A stretch of DNA of 53,984 nt from Thermoleophilia bacterium UBA6103. GTDB taxonomy: Bacteria; Actinomycetota; Thermoleophilia; UBA2241. The stretch spans positions 74,455 through 128,438 of the forward strand of contig DIWP01000042.1 in assembly GCA_002423545.1 (NCBI GenBank). The letters run 5' to 3'. Below, in pieces: positions 35,477-43,815 of the stretch. The position numbers were made by a program, and so were the translations under genes. Within the stretch, counting starts at the first letter, position 1, and every line of letters begins with the position of its first letter. The notes beneath the pieces were generated by a model that searched no databases, was not told the DNA's origin, and saw only the letters and a list, made by a program, of their open reading frames with translations.

Positions 35477-36643
35477 GTGGTCAGGTGCCATCGTCACCAC
35501 GGCGGGTCCTCAGGGGTGCTCTCACTCCATGAGCATCGGCCCCAGTGCGGCCGGCGTGTCCTGCTCGTGACCGCTTCGCTGAACATGGGAGGCCTGGAGC
35601 GCCAACTCGTCCTGCTGGCTCGTGCGTTGCGCCCGGCGTGGGATCCGGCCGTCTGGACGGTCGATGGAGGTCCCTACGCCGACATCGTACGTGAGGCAGG
35701 GCTGCCACTCCGCATCGCCGGCCGCAAGACGCGCCTGGACGTCACGCCGTCTTTCGAGCTTTGGCGGGTGCTTCGCGAGGCCCGCCCGGCCGTCGTCCAT
35801 TCGTGGCATTGGATGAGCAGCGCTGCAGCGTTGCCGGCCTGCCGGAGTCTCGGCGTGCCGCTCGTCGACGGGAGCATCCGGCGCGGCGATCTGCCCCACG
35901 AGCGGTGGCGTCCACACGCCTGTCTGCCGCTCCTGGCCGACATGGTGGTGGCCAACAGTCAGGCAGGGCTGCGGGCCTACGGCGTCTCGTCGGACCGCGG
36001 CCGCGTGATCTACAACGCGTTCGACGAGAGCAGGTTGAAGGGAGTACGCGCGGACCGAGTCCCGGATGTCTTCACGGTGGTCATGGCAGCTCGTATGGCT
36101 CCGGACAAGGACTTCCGCAGCGTAATAGCGGCGGCTCGCCTTCTGGTCGCCGATGACCGCGCAGCGGGTCGTGACATGGCTCCATGCTGGCGGTTCCGCT
36201 TGGTGGGCAACGGACCCGAGCGCGATCGTCTGCTGGCCATGTCGCAGGACCTTGTGGACCTGGGTCATCTGGAATTCATCGACGGTGGACTCGAACCTCT
36301 CGGGTACGTCGCGGGGGCCGATGTCGGTGTGCTGATGACCGATCCGACTCGCCTGGCCGAGGGATGCTCCAATTCGATTCTGGAGTACATGGCGTGCGGG
36401 CTGCCGGTGGTCTGTGCCGACAGCGGCGGCAATCGCGAGGTCGTCTTGGACGGGCGCACCGGCTTCGTGATCCCTTCCGGGTCTGCGACGGCCCTTGCGG
36501 ACCGTCTGCGAAGGTTGCGCATCGACCCGTTGCTGGCCGAGGGCATGGGCACGACTGGCCGCCGGCGTGTGGCAGATCTCTTCAACCTGCATCATCTTGT
36601 CGAGGCGTGGTCCTCGGTCTACGCGGAGCTCACCGGATGCTGA
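35477..36643 (+). CDS. Glycosyltransferase, GT4 family
   Basis: A 388-residue product is read from GTG 35477, which has GGAGG five bases upstream. VLLVTASLNMGGLERQLVLLA is the classic GT4 acceptor loop (GGxER). VMAARMAPDKDFRSVIAAA opens the donor domain, and RLAEGCSNSILEYMACGLPVVC carries the conserved acidic pair. It is divergent from wzy and convergent with the beta-helix gene. It probably belongs to the same polymer pathway. Confidence 0.87.
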   Translation: MVRCHRHHGGSSGVLSLHEHRPQCGRRVLLVTASLNMGGLERQLVLLARALRPAWDPAVWTVDGGPYADIVREAGLPLRIAGRKTRLDVTPSFELWRVLREARPAVVHSWHWMSSAAALPACRSLGVPLVDGSIRRGDLPHERWRPHACLPLLADMVVANSQAGLRAYGVSSDRGRVIYNAFDESRLKGVRADRVPDVFTVVMAARMAPDKDFRSVIAAARLLVADDRAAGRDMAPCWRFRLVGNGPERDRLLAMSQDLVDLGHLEFIDGGLEPLGYVAGADVGVLMTDPTRLAEGCSNSILEYMACGLPVVCADSGGNREVVLDGRTGFVIPSGSATALADRLRRLRIDPLLAEGMGTTGRRRVADLFNLHHLVEAWSSVYAELTGC

Positions 36644-36673
36644 CCGGAGCGTCCAGATCTCGAGGGACGCGCC

Positions 36674-36702
36674 GCAGGTGCAGGGTCCAGCCGAGCACCT
36701 GC
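36674..36702. terminator. Possible bidirectional terminator hairpin
   Basis: GCAGGTGC at 36674-36681 pairs perfectly with GCACCTGC at 36695-36702 across a 13-base loop. It lies in the 88-base gap between two convergent genes, where a shared terminator is expected. There is no T-tract, so intrinsic termination would be weak. Confidence 0.4.
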
Positions 36703-36731
36703 CGCTTGGCGGCCTCCGACGCCGGTGCGGT

Positions 36732-38168
36732 TCAGTTCACGACGACCCGGTCGCACGGCCCGTAGTGGGTGACGTCGTAGGCATCGGTCGACAGCACTGG
36801 TGTGGAGCAGCTGCTGAACGCTGAGTCGATGACGCCCGCGAGCCAGATGTTCGTCCAGGAGTTGACTGCGCCGGTGGCGCGGATCATCGTGATGCGCTGC
36901 GCGTAGCGGACCAGGTATCCGGCGGTCCCATTCCGTGCCGAGCAGTCGACGAAAGTCACGTCGGACACGCGAGAGACTACCTCTCCGCCGTCGTCCGGGC
37001 CGTAGCCGGCCACTTTGAAGCCGGTCGAGCAGGCCCACGTCTCGCACCCCTCCACCCGCACGTTCCGGGTCGGCTGGTAGCCCAGGCGTGACTCGCTCGG
37101 GGCGATTCCCATGCTGCAGTCGTGAGCCACGCAGTCGCTGATACTCGAATCCTGACAGCCATAGAGAGCGAGGCCGATGTAGAGGTTGCGAGCCTCGACA
37201 TTGTGCACCGTGACGTTGTCGCAGCAGTAGAACTTGCAGCCATCCTGATAGGCGCTGGCACCTGCCCCGGAGATGGTCATGTCGCTGATGCCGATAGTGG
37301 TCTGCTGAGACGCGGCGAACGGGTGAAGCGCGGTCGACTGCGGCTGGACGACGGTCACACCGACGCCCGATCCTTGTATGTGCACGCCGCTCTTCACGTT
37401 GATGTTGGCGCCACAATCTGGGTTCACGCCGTCGCCCCCGGAGAGCGAGAAGGTGCCCGGTGCGAGCTTGACGATCCCGCCGCCATTCGCCGCGAGACTG
37501 TCGACCGCCGCCTGGATTGAGGTGCGGTCGTTGCTACCGGTTGGACTGACCATGACGACGGGGGTTGTCGGTGTCGGGGTCGGCGTCGGCGTCTCGGTCG
37601 GTGTCGGCGTCGGCGTCGGCGTCTCGGTCGGGGTCGGCGTCGGCGTCTCGGTCGGCGTCGGCGTCGGCGTATCGGTCGGCTTCGGCTTCGGCTTTCTGAG
37701 CTTCAGGAGCTGCTGGGTGTACCCATCGATCGTCTTCCGCAGCCCGACGACCGTACGGAAGGCCGATCGCTTGTGCGGGACGCGCACGTGACTGACCAGC
37801 CGGACCGCCTTGGCGTCGAGGCGGCTGACCTTGGCGTTGAGCTTGATCACACCCCGCAGGACGCCGGTGGTAGCGCCGCTCTTGAGCACGGCGCGGTTCA
37901 CTTGAACGGCGCGCCGGTTGAGAGCGACGACCTTGCGATGCGTGCGCAGTACCCGGTTCCGATAGAGGCCGGAACGCTTATGACGCTCGGCGCGACGCTG
38001 CAGCTTCGTGACCTGCTTAGCCGTGTGCGTCGCCTTCTTCTGCAAGGCGACGGTGCGCTTCTGGGGCGACTGGGGGCTTTCCCCAGCGGCAGCGGAAGCG
38101 CACCACAGTAGCGAAATGGCCACAAGTAGCACGCCGGTGAGGACGGCAACGCTCTTCTTCCGTGACAC
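36732..38168 (-). CDS. Secreted right-handed beta-helix protein with basic helical region and Thr-Pro linker
   Basis: A 478-residue product is read from GTG 38168 (GGAGG five bases upstream). It has a clear signal peptide with hydrophobic core VLTGVLLVAISLLW and probable cleavage after ASAAA. Next come about 125 Lys/Arg-rich residues predicted helical, then a (Thr-Pro)n-Glu linker of about 40 residues. The C-terminal domain starts GSNDRTSIQAAVDSLAANGGG, a pectate-lyase-like parallel beta-helix with repeated short strands (NVTVHNVE, DSSISDCVA, NVRVEGCE) and many Cys. It may bind or cleave the acidic polymer. The basic region could tether it to that polymer. It is a paralogue of the divergent gene at 38551. 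Confidence 0.8.
   Translation of the reverse strand: MSRKKSVAVLTGVLLVAISLLWCASAAAGESPQSPQKRTVALQKKATHTAKQVTKLQRRAERHKRSGLYRNRVLRTHRKVVALNRRAVQVNRAVLKSGATTGVLRGVIKLNAKVSRLDAKAVRLVSHVRVPHKRSAFRTVVGLRKTIDGYTQQLLKLRKPKPKPTDTPTPTPTETPTPTPTETPTPTPTPTETPTPTPTPTTPVVMVSPTGSNDRTSIQAAVDSLAANGGGIVKLAPGTFSLSGGDGVNPDCGANINVKSGVHIQGSGVGVTVVQPQSTALHPFAASQQTTIGISDMTISGAGASAYQDGCKFYCCDNVTVHNVEARNLYIGLALYGCQDSSISDCVAHDCSMGIAPSESRLGYQPTRNVRVEGCETWACSTGFKVAGYGPDDGGEVVSRVSDVTFVDCSARNGTAGYLVRYAQRITMIRATGAVNSWTNIWLAGVIDSAFSSCSTPVLSTDAYDVTHYGPCDRVVVN
37561..37680 (-). repeat. Thr-Pro/Glu linker-coding short repeats
   Basis: A run of 6-base units (ACGCCG-like on the - strand), interrupted by Glu codons, encodes an extended Thr-Pro linker. 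It is probably slippage-prone. Such linkers separate wall-spanning and functional domains in secreted actinobacterial proteins. Confidence 0.8.
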
Positions 38169-38550
38169 GATGACCTCCGTGTACTGGGAAGAAGCAAGAG
38201 ACGCCTGCCGACCTAGGGCCCTCGGTGTGTCGCACCGGCGCGACTCGCTTCGGCTCCGATGTGTGGTCTGTCGACACTTGCTGTCGGCACGTTCCCGACC
38301 TGCATGAGGGGCTCCGGCCAAGAGGTGTTGGCGGGGCTGTGTACAGTCGCCAGAGCGGGCAACGTTCCACATGTCGATGCGACGCGGTGCCGGCGACGGA
38401 CCCGGTCGGGTCGGGTTTCACCATGGGGGGGCGCTCATGCTACTGTCCGGGGATGGTGTTGCCAGCGCTGGCTACAGAGCGCGTGGCGAAGTGCTCATCG
38501 GATGCGGCCGGCGGCCGACAGTCTGAAGAGCAGCTTCAGGAGGTGGACTG
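38169..38550. promoter_or_regulatory. 382-base divergent region between two beta-helix genes
   Basis: No credible gene is seen. It contains the first copy of a 65-base conserved block (38194-38258, - strand sense) immediately upstream of the 36732-38168 gene. On the + side the AGGAGG at 38538-38543 serves the 38551 gene. The remainder shows no obvious promoter pair. Confidence 0.5.
38194..38258 (-). promoter_or_regulatory. Conserved 65-base noncoding block, copy 1 (possible RNA element)
   Basis: Read on the - strand, it aligns without gaps to 42492-42556 on the + strand, with 55 of 65 positions identical by hand. The first 29 positions differ at one. GTCGC and GCGAC (GCGAT in copy 2) can form a stem that stays paired in both copies. 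It ends 16 bases before the ribosome binding site of the beta-helix gene, so it would lie in the 5' leader. No known riboswitch class is recognised. Confidence 0.55.
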
Positions 38551-40053
38551 ATGACCGGTACCTGGAAGGCGCTCGCGATCGCGATCAGCGTAGTCGCAGC
38601 TCTTGCCGTGGTGTCCGGCTGGGCGTCTCCCGTGGCGCGGGGCGCGGCGCCGCGCACGGTGAACGTCCTCGACTACGGGGCCGTTCCCGACGATGATCGG
38701 GACGATGCCGCCGCCTTCAGGGCTGCCGTCGCCGCAACGTCCGGCGGTGGCACGGTGCTGGTTCCGGCCGGCACATATCGCCTGGTCAGCAGCGTCGTTT
38801 TGGGGGGCGATCTCTGCGCCAACGTGGGGCTGACGAGCGGTTGCAGGCTTCAAGGCTCCGGCAAGGATGCGACCGTACTTGTCGCTGCGGGGAGCACGAG
38901 CTGCAGCGGCATCGGGGGCGTGCGGGTCCGCGACATCGCGGTCCAGGACATGACCATCAGGTGCGCGACGAGTCGCAGACGCGTCACAGAGCAGGACGGT
39001 GTCAAGCTTGAGGGCTGTACAAGCGTCTTGCTGCGTGGGCTCAGGTTCGAGCATCTCTATGTCGGCGCTGCGCTCTACGCATGTCGACGGGCGACGGTCG
39101 CAGCGTGCTCGGCCGACGACTGCGAGGCTGCCGGCATTGCCGCTGGAGACTACGTCGACCCGACCAAGCGTTGGGTGGGCACCACGGCGGTGACGATCAG
39201 GGACTGCACCGTCACGCGCACGGCAGAGCAGGGGTTCAAGGTGTTCGGGAGCTCCCGCGGCCGGCCGGTCAGGAACGTCACGATCAGGGACTGCCGGGCC
39301 GAGAACGGTGGACAGAACGGGTTCCTGTTGCGCTGGGTCCGGAAGAGCCGCGTCGTCGGCTGCGTGGCTTCGCGCAACGGCAGCAACGGCTTCGAGTTGA
39401 ACGGGTCGCAGTGCAATCTCCTTGAACGTTGCCGCGCCTACGACAACGGCAGAAGAGACGCGTGGTCCGCCGGTATCGCCATGGGAGGGGAGCTGCGCAT
39501 CTACGGGCCGACGTGCTGGAATGCCGTGTCCTCCTGCGTCTGCAGGAACACGCAGGGTACCAGTCAGCGTGTGGGATATCTCGAATGGCAGTCCGCCAAC
39601 GCCAATGTGGTCAGCGGTAACGACTTCACCCGGAACCGCCGTGCCCCCATACTGGGCAAGCTGACACTGCGGTGGGACGTTCCCACGAACCGAACACGTG
39701 CATCCACACGAGGAAGTCTACGATTCTCCGTGCGATACCGAGGTCCCCATGGCTGGATCAGCTGGAGCCCGGACATCCGGCGGGCGGCCATCTGTCGGCT
39801 TTCCGCAAACGCGTATCGCGTCAAGCTGATCAGAGCTCCGATGGTCCTGAGGGTCACGGTCAGGCGGGAGACGGCTCGGATCAGCCTCCTCCGGGAGGGT
39901 CGGCCTGTCGCCGGGGCTGCCGTCCGTTGTCTTGGTCCCAGCGCGCGGACGGACGGTGACGGACGCGCCAGGTTGCGCGGCGACTCCCGCCGCCTCCGTA
40001 TGATCTTGGGTGCCTGCTTCTATGCCGGCAGGTTCTTGGGCGACTTCCGCTGA
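38551..40053 (+). CDS. Secreted right-handed beta-helix (pectate-lyase-like) protein
   Basis: ATG 38551 has AGGAGG seven bases upstream. The 500-residue product has a signal peptide (hydrophobic core AIAISVVAALAVVSG, likely cleaved near ARGAA). The N-terminus VNVLDYGAVPDDDRDDAAAF is the pectate-lyase-3/phage-tailspike-type start, followed by beta-helix coils rich in Cys and Asn up to about residue 370. A C-terminal segment LLREGRPVAGAAVRC with TDGDGRARL resembles a carboxypeptidase-regulatory-like beta-sandwich. QDGVKLEGC and LYVGAALYAC align with the paralogue at 36732-38168. It is likely a polysaccharide lyase or hydrolase, or a surface scaffold. Its end is 10 bases from the next start. Confidence 0.82.
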   Translation: MTGTWKALAIAISVVAALAVVSGWASPVARGAAPRTVNVLDYGAVPDDDRDDAAAFRAAVAATSGGGTVLVPAGTYRLVSSVVLGGDLCANVGLTSGCRLQGSGKDATVLVAAGSTSCSGIGGVRVRDIAVQDMTIRCATSRRRVTEQDGVKLEGCTSVLLRGLRFEHLYVGAALYACRRATVAACSADDCEAAGIAAGDYVDPTKRWVGTTAVTIRDCTVTRTAEQGFKVFGSSRGRPVRNVTIRDCRAENGGQNGFLLRWVRKSRVVGCVASRNGSNGFELNGSQCNLLERCRAYDNGRRDAWSAGIAMGGELRIYGPTCWNAVSSCVCRNTQGTSQRVGYLEWQSANANVVSGNDFTRNRRAPILGKLTLRWDVPTNRTRASTRGSLRFSVRYRGPHGWISWSPDIRRAAICRLSANAYRVKLIRAPMVLRVTVRRETARISLLREGRPVAGAAVRCLGPSARTDGDGRARLRGDSRRLRMILGACFYAGRFLGDFR

Positions 40054-40063
40054 CACGACATCC

Positions 40064-41212
40064 ATGCGTGACGTCGGCCGGCATGGCGTGGACTCCTCAG
40101 CGGGCTCGAATGAGCGTGGTGCCGATCACATCCTCTTCCTTGCTGCATCTCCGACCATCGATGGCCCGCTGCCCAAGCTGGCGCCACACATGGTCGCAGG
40201 ACTGAGAGAGGCCGGCTTCGCCGTCGACGTCTCATACTGGAGCCGCCGCCACGAGGACGAGTCGCTTTGGGAAAAGGCACTGGGACGGGCACAGGATCTC
40301 ATCGCGGTGGTGCGCCGTCTGCGCCGCCGTCCTGTAGACGTCCTCTTCGTCACGACCGCCCACAACTGGGGCGCCCTGCTTCGCGATGTCCCGCTCATGC
40401 TGACCGTCAGGTCGCTGTGTTCCGTGATCGTCCTGCAGTTCCACGGCAGCGAGCCGGAGGACCTGATGGGTCACGGTCATCGGCTCTTCAGGATGCTCAC
40501 TCGGCTGGTTGTGGGGCGGGCAGATGCCGTCCTCGTTCTGTCCAGTGAGGAACTGACGCAGTGGCGGCGGTTCGCACCGGAGACGACGTTCCGTCTCGTG
40601 ACGAATCCGTTCGTCTCGCCGGAGCGACCTGTGTCCAGACCTCGTCGCAGCGCCGGTGAGCCGGTACGAGTTCTGTTCGTTGGGAGGCTTGAACACGCCA
40701 AGGGAGTGGATGACCTCATCGACGTCGTGGGCGAGCTGGCGCCGGCTTTTCCGCTGCGCTTGGAGCTTGCTGGGCGAGCAGACGAGGCTCTCCAGCTGCA
40801 ACGCCGCATCAGCGCCGCCGGCCTCGACGGCGTCGTCGAGTCACTCGGCTACGTCGAGGGTCCTGCATTGTGGCGGCTGTATCAGGAGGCCGATGTCTTT
40901 GTCCTGCCGAGTCGCCGGGAAGGCTTTCCTCTGGTCCTGCTCGAGGCGATGGCGTTCGGGCTGCCGATCGTGACGACAGGCATACGAGGCGCGGCCGACC
41001 ATCTCATCGATGGCCGGAACGCCCTCTTGGTGGCGCCCGGCGATCGGCGCGCGCTGGCGAGCGCCTTGGCCCGGCTCCTGCAGGACGCTGATCTGCGGCG
41101 TGAGATGGGCGCAGCGAACCGTGCTGCCGTGGCGCGCTTCTCCCCGGAATGGGTCGTGCCACGGTACGCGGCGATCATCCGCGAGGTGCTCGACCGGACA
41201 CGGGCCGTGTGA
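40064..41212 (+). CDS. Glycosyltransferase, GT4 family
   Basis: A 382-residue product is read from ATG 40064. HILFLAASPTIDGPLPKLA is the N-terminal Rossmann segment, VLFVGRLEHAKGVDDLIDVV starts the donor domain, and PSRREGFPLVLLEAMAFGLP gives the EX7E motif. An in-frame ATG at 40010 would overlap the beta-helix gene by 44 bases and add unconserved residues. It follows the beta-helix gene in the same direction and may share its promoter. Confidence 0.88.
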   Translation: MRDVGRHGVDSSAGSNERGADHILFLAASPTIDGPLPKLAPHMVAGLREAGFAVDVSYWSRRHEDESLWEKALGRAQDLIAVVRRLRRRPVDVLFVTTAHNWGALLRDVPLMLTVRSLCSVIVLQFHGSEPEDLMGHGHRLFRMLTRLVVGRADAVLVLSSEELTQWRRFAPETTFRLVTNPFVSPERPVSRPRRSAGEPVRVLFVGRLEHAKGVDDLIDVVGELAPAFPLRLELAGRADEALQLQRRISAAGLDGVVESLGYVEGPALWRLYQEADVFVLPSRREGFPLVLLEAMAFGLPIVTTGIRGAADHLIDGRNALLVAPGDRRALASALARLLQDADLRREMGAANRAAVARFSPEWVVPRYAAIIREVLDRTRAV

Positions 41213-41240
41213 GATCGGCCCCGAGTCGATGCGCCGGTCG

Positions 41241-42248
41241 TCACGGATCGAAGGGAGAGGACAGTCCGCGAGCCAGCACGACGTCCTGGATCCACGTGCG
41301 CTCAGCGGCCAGACCATCGATGAGCGTTGTCTGTGGTTCGTAGCCGAGCAGGTCGCGGGCCTTGGTCAAGTCGGCGGCGGTGTGGCGCACGTCTCCGGCC
41401 TGGGTGTCGACGTAGTCGATGGCGATCATGCAGTCCAACAGATCCTCCAAGTCGGCCACGACCTGCCGGAGGGTCACCCGCGATCCGCCGCCGATATTGA
41501 TGAGGGTGCCGGGCGGCGGGCTGGGACGATCGTCAGCCAGTCCGCCGGCCGCCACGAGGCCGGCAACGATGTCAGCGACGTACGTGAAGTCGCGCGTCTG
41601 ACTGCCGTCGCCGAACACGCGGAAGCTGCGGCGCTGGAGCGCCGCTCGCAGCAGCTTGTGGAAAGCCATGTCGGGCCGTTGCCGAGGTCCATAGACCGTG
41701 AAAAAGCGTAGCGCAACCACCGGCACGTCAAAAGCCGTGTGATACAGATCGCAGAGATGCTCTCCGGCCAGCTTGGTGACGCCGTACGGGGAGATCGGGC
41801 GGCAAGGCCCGTCCTCGCGGAGCGGCAACTCGCCGGAGTCGCCGTAGACAGACGATGAGGACGCGTACACGACGCGCGGCACCGCGGCGTGGTGGCAGAG
41901 TTCAAGCACCCTCTGAGTCGCCAAGACGTTGCAGTCGGTATAGGTGGAGAACTGGGTGCCCCAACTGGAACGTACTCCGGCCTGCGCGGCGAGGTGATAG
42001 ACCACGTCGGCGCCGGAAAAGGCTGGGAGGAGGGTGTTTCCATTATCCGCGCGCCGCCCGAGATCCTCGTTGAGGAGCGAGAATCGTGGCCTGGCCCGGA
42101 GTTCTTCGTAGTTCGCGTCCTTGTAAGCACGAGGGTAGGAATCAAGGAAGCAGTCGATCCCGATGACCTCGTGGCCGTCGTCAATCAATCGCTCGGCGAG
42201 GTTGGAGCCGATGAACCCGGCTACTCCGGTGACGATGATTCGCGCCAT
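41241..42248 (-). CDS. NAD-dependent epimerase (UDP-glucuronate 4-epimerase/WcaG-like SDR)
   Basis: A 335-residue product is read from ATG 42248 (GAAGGA upstream). ARIIVTGVAGFIGSNLAERL is the Rossmann start, YASSSSVYGDSGELPLRED and YGVTK follow, and FFTVYGPRQRPDMAFHKLL is the signature of the UDP-glucuronate 4-epimerase/UDP-glucuronate decarboxylase-like branch. It would act on the uronic acid made by the dehydrogenase at 18-19 kb. It converges with the GT4 gene at 40064-41212, with 28 bases between them. Confidence 0.88.
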   Translation of the reverse strand: MARIIVTGVAGFIGSNLAERLIDDGHEVIGIDCFLDSYPRAYKDANYEELRARPRFSLLNEDLGRRADNGNTLLPAFSGADVVYHLAAQAGVRSSWGTQFSTYTDCNVLATQRVLELCHHAAVPRVVYASSSSVYGDSGELPLREDGPCRPISPYGVTKLAGEHLCDLYHTAFDVPVVALRFFTVYGPRQRPDMAFHKLLRAALQRRSFRVFGDGSQTRDFTYVADIVAGLVAAGGLADDRPSPPPGTLINIGGGSRVTLRQVVADLEDLLDCMIAIDYVDTQAGDVRHTAADLTKARDLLGYEPQTTLIDGLAAERTWIQDVVLARGLSSPFDP

Positions 42249-42810
42249 GACGTGTGTCCTTCTCTGAACCTCATCGGGCGGCAAGTCTATCCGGATGATC
42301 GCTCCGCCGCAGCGCCGGACTGCTCAGGTGCCGGAGGCCGATCCATCCGAGCGCCTCGCATGGGCTACAGGATGCAGTGCTCGGGTGTGTGAGCAGAGCG
42401 CTGTTGACAGATCTGCAGACACGCACCGCTTACTGGGCATCGTGCCCTTCTGCAGTCTGCCGGGAGCTACGCAAGAGAAGAGAACCCTTGCCGGAGTCGA
42501 AGCGAGTCGCGCCGGTGCGATACGCCGAGAGCCCCGTGTCGGCGGCTGTCTCTTGCCACTTCCGGTGATGGTGAGGGTCGATGGGGGACGCCGCGGTGAA
42601 GCGCGCCGGGCCCGACGGCGACGCGCAGTATGTCTGACATGCACGGGTTCGGCTCTCCGCATTGCGCGCTCTCCTCGCCCAGGGTGCATCTGTGTCGCTC
42701 CGTCGTGACGCGCATGCGGGAACAGATTCGCCGCCGACCCTTGGGCGCGGGACATCCGGCGAGAGCATAGCCTTGAAGGGGTGGCTCTGTTGTCTGCTAG
42801 CATTGTGACC
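42249..42810. other. 562-base region without a credible gene
   Basis: It lies upstream of both the epimerase (- strand) and the 42811 gene (+ strand). It contains the second copy of the 65-base conserved block (42492-42556, + sense). TTGACA at 42404-42409 is an exact -35 match with only a poor -10 (CTTACT, 19-base spacing). Such a promoter would transcribe the conserved block and then the downstream gene. No open frame here looks coding. Confidence 0.45.
42492..42556 (+). promoter_or_regulatory. Conserved 65-base noncoding block, copy 2 (possible RNA element)
   Basis: This is the partner of the block at 38194-38258 (- strand), with 55 of 65 positions identical. It is oriented toward the gene at 42811, ending about 250 bases upstream. 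In the only frame open across both copies, most substitutions change the amino acid at first codon positions, which argues against coding. CGCCGA and TCGGCG can form a second stem here that is shorter in copy 1. Confidence 0.55.
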
Positions 42811-43815
42811 ATGGCGGCGCGAACCGTATACGCCATTCGCACCCACCGGGATTCTGCCGCGGTTCGACGCTTGCACAACGAACTCACTGAAGCAGTCGGG
42901 CCCGCCTCCGTCTTCGTCGTCGTGGACGAATTGACTGGGACCACCGACTGGCCCACGCTCTACTCGCGAGTGGCTGTGACCCCCGCCCTTCTGGCCAAGC
43001 TGTGTCTCCAGAATGTGCGGGATGCGGGCTGGTTGTGTGGCGATTACAGCTACTACGCCATGGCAGATGCATTCCAGTTCGACTACATGTGGCTGGTCGA
43101 GCCTGACGTGCGGTTCGCGAATGTCGATTTGAAGCGCTTCTTCGGGCAGTTCGCCGACTGTACGCTGGACTTCTTGGCACGAGGAATGGGTCCCGCGGGC
43201 GACTGGTATTGGCGGCCATTCCTGGAGGCGCGCGGCATGGAGAACATCTGGCGCTGCCACTTCGCTCTTACCCGCGCCTCAAGGCCTGCAATATCGGCCG
43301 CCCTGAGGCTTCGACGACACACCGCAGCGGTCGCTGTGCCGCAGCAGCTCGGCTATCCCAACGATGAGTCCGTCTTCGCGACGGCCGTCGTAGCGGCCGG
43401 TCTGCAGTGGGGCGATCTTCAGGAATTCAACCCAGGCTCTTATCGCTACTTCTCTTTCGAGATGAAGTTCCATGCGAGGAGTGTGGTCCGGCTCTGTGAT
43501 GGACCCCAAGTCATTCACGGTGCGGTCTCGGAAGTCGAGTACGTACAGCATGTGCGACGCCAATATGCCGCCTTGGACAGCTGCATGGATGGATCATGGG
43601 TGGTCAAAGCCTACAGGAAGCTGAGGATGATCAGAATCCACAAGAAGGCACTTCACCCCAGCGATCATCGCATCCTCAGGCGTGCCCTTCCGTGGCGATC
43701 CAGAGTCCTCCTTTGGTGTGATCCACTCTTGGCTCTCGTCGGGTTCGTGGAGGGTCAGAGGCAATCGTGGACGCGAAGAATGGGGCATCGAGCTGATTCC
43801 CGCAATACGATGTAG
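42811..43815 (+). CDS. Putative glycosyltransferase-like protein of unknown specificity
   Basis: The product is about 334 residues from ATG 42811; in-frame GTG 42781 and TTG 42790 are alternatives, the latter with AAGGGGTG at proper spacing. It begins TVYAIRTHRDSAAVRRLHNEL and has FDYMWLVEPDVRF, whose acidic residues after a hydrophobic strand resemble the DxD-type site of GT-A transferases. NIWRCHFALTRAS, YPNDESVFATAVVAAGLQWG and VIHGAVSEVEYVQHV follow, like the C-terminal parts of eukaryote-like or DUF3405-type transferases. The C-terminus is basic. No close family is recognised. Confidence 0.55.
   Translation: MAARTVYAIRTHRDSAAVRRLHNELTEAVGPASVFVVVDELTGTTDWPTLYSRVAVTPALLAKLCLQNVRDAGWLCGDYSYYAMADAFQFDYMWLVEPDVRFANVDLKRFFGQFADCTLDFLARGMGPAGDWYWRPFLEARGMENIWRCHFALTRASRPAISAALRLRRHTAAVAVPQQLGYPNDESVFATAVVAAGLQWGDLQEFNPGSYRYFSFEMKFHARSVVRLCDGPQVIHGAVSEVEYVQHVRRQYAALDSCMDGSWVVKAYRKLRMIRIHKKALHPSDHRILRRALPWRSRVLLWCDPLLALVGFVEGQRQSWTRRMGHRADSRNTM

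Noticed and set aside
37561..37680. Short direct repeats as iterons or an origin
   Set aside because: The repeats encode a Thr-Pro linker in frame within a secreted protein and have no replication gene nearby.
38194..38258. Cyclic di-GMP (GEMM) or cyclic di-AMP riboswitch as identity of the 65-base block
   Set aside because: Neighbouring HD-GYP genes made GEMM attractive, but the conserved GCAAA and ACGCAAAGC segments are absent. The cyclic di-AMP class core was not found either. It is left unassigned.
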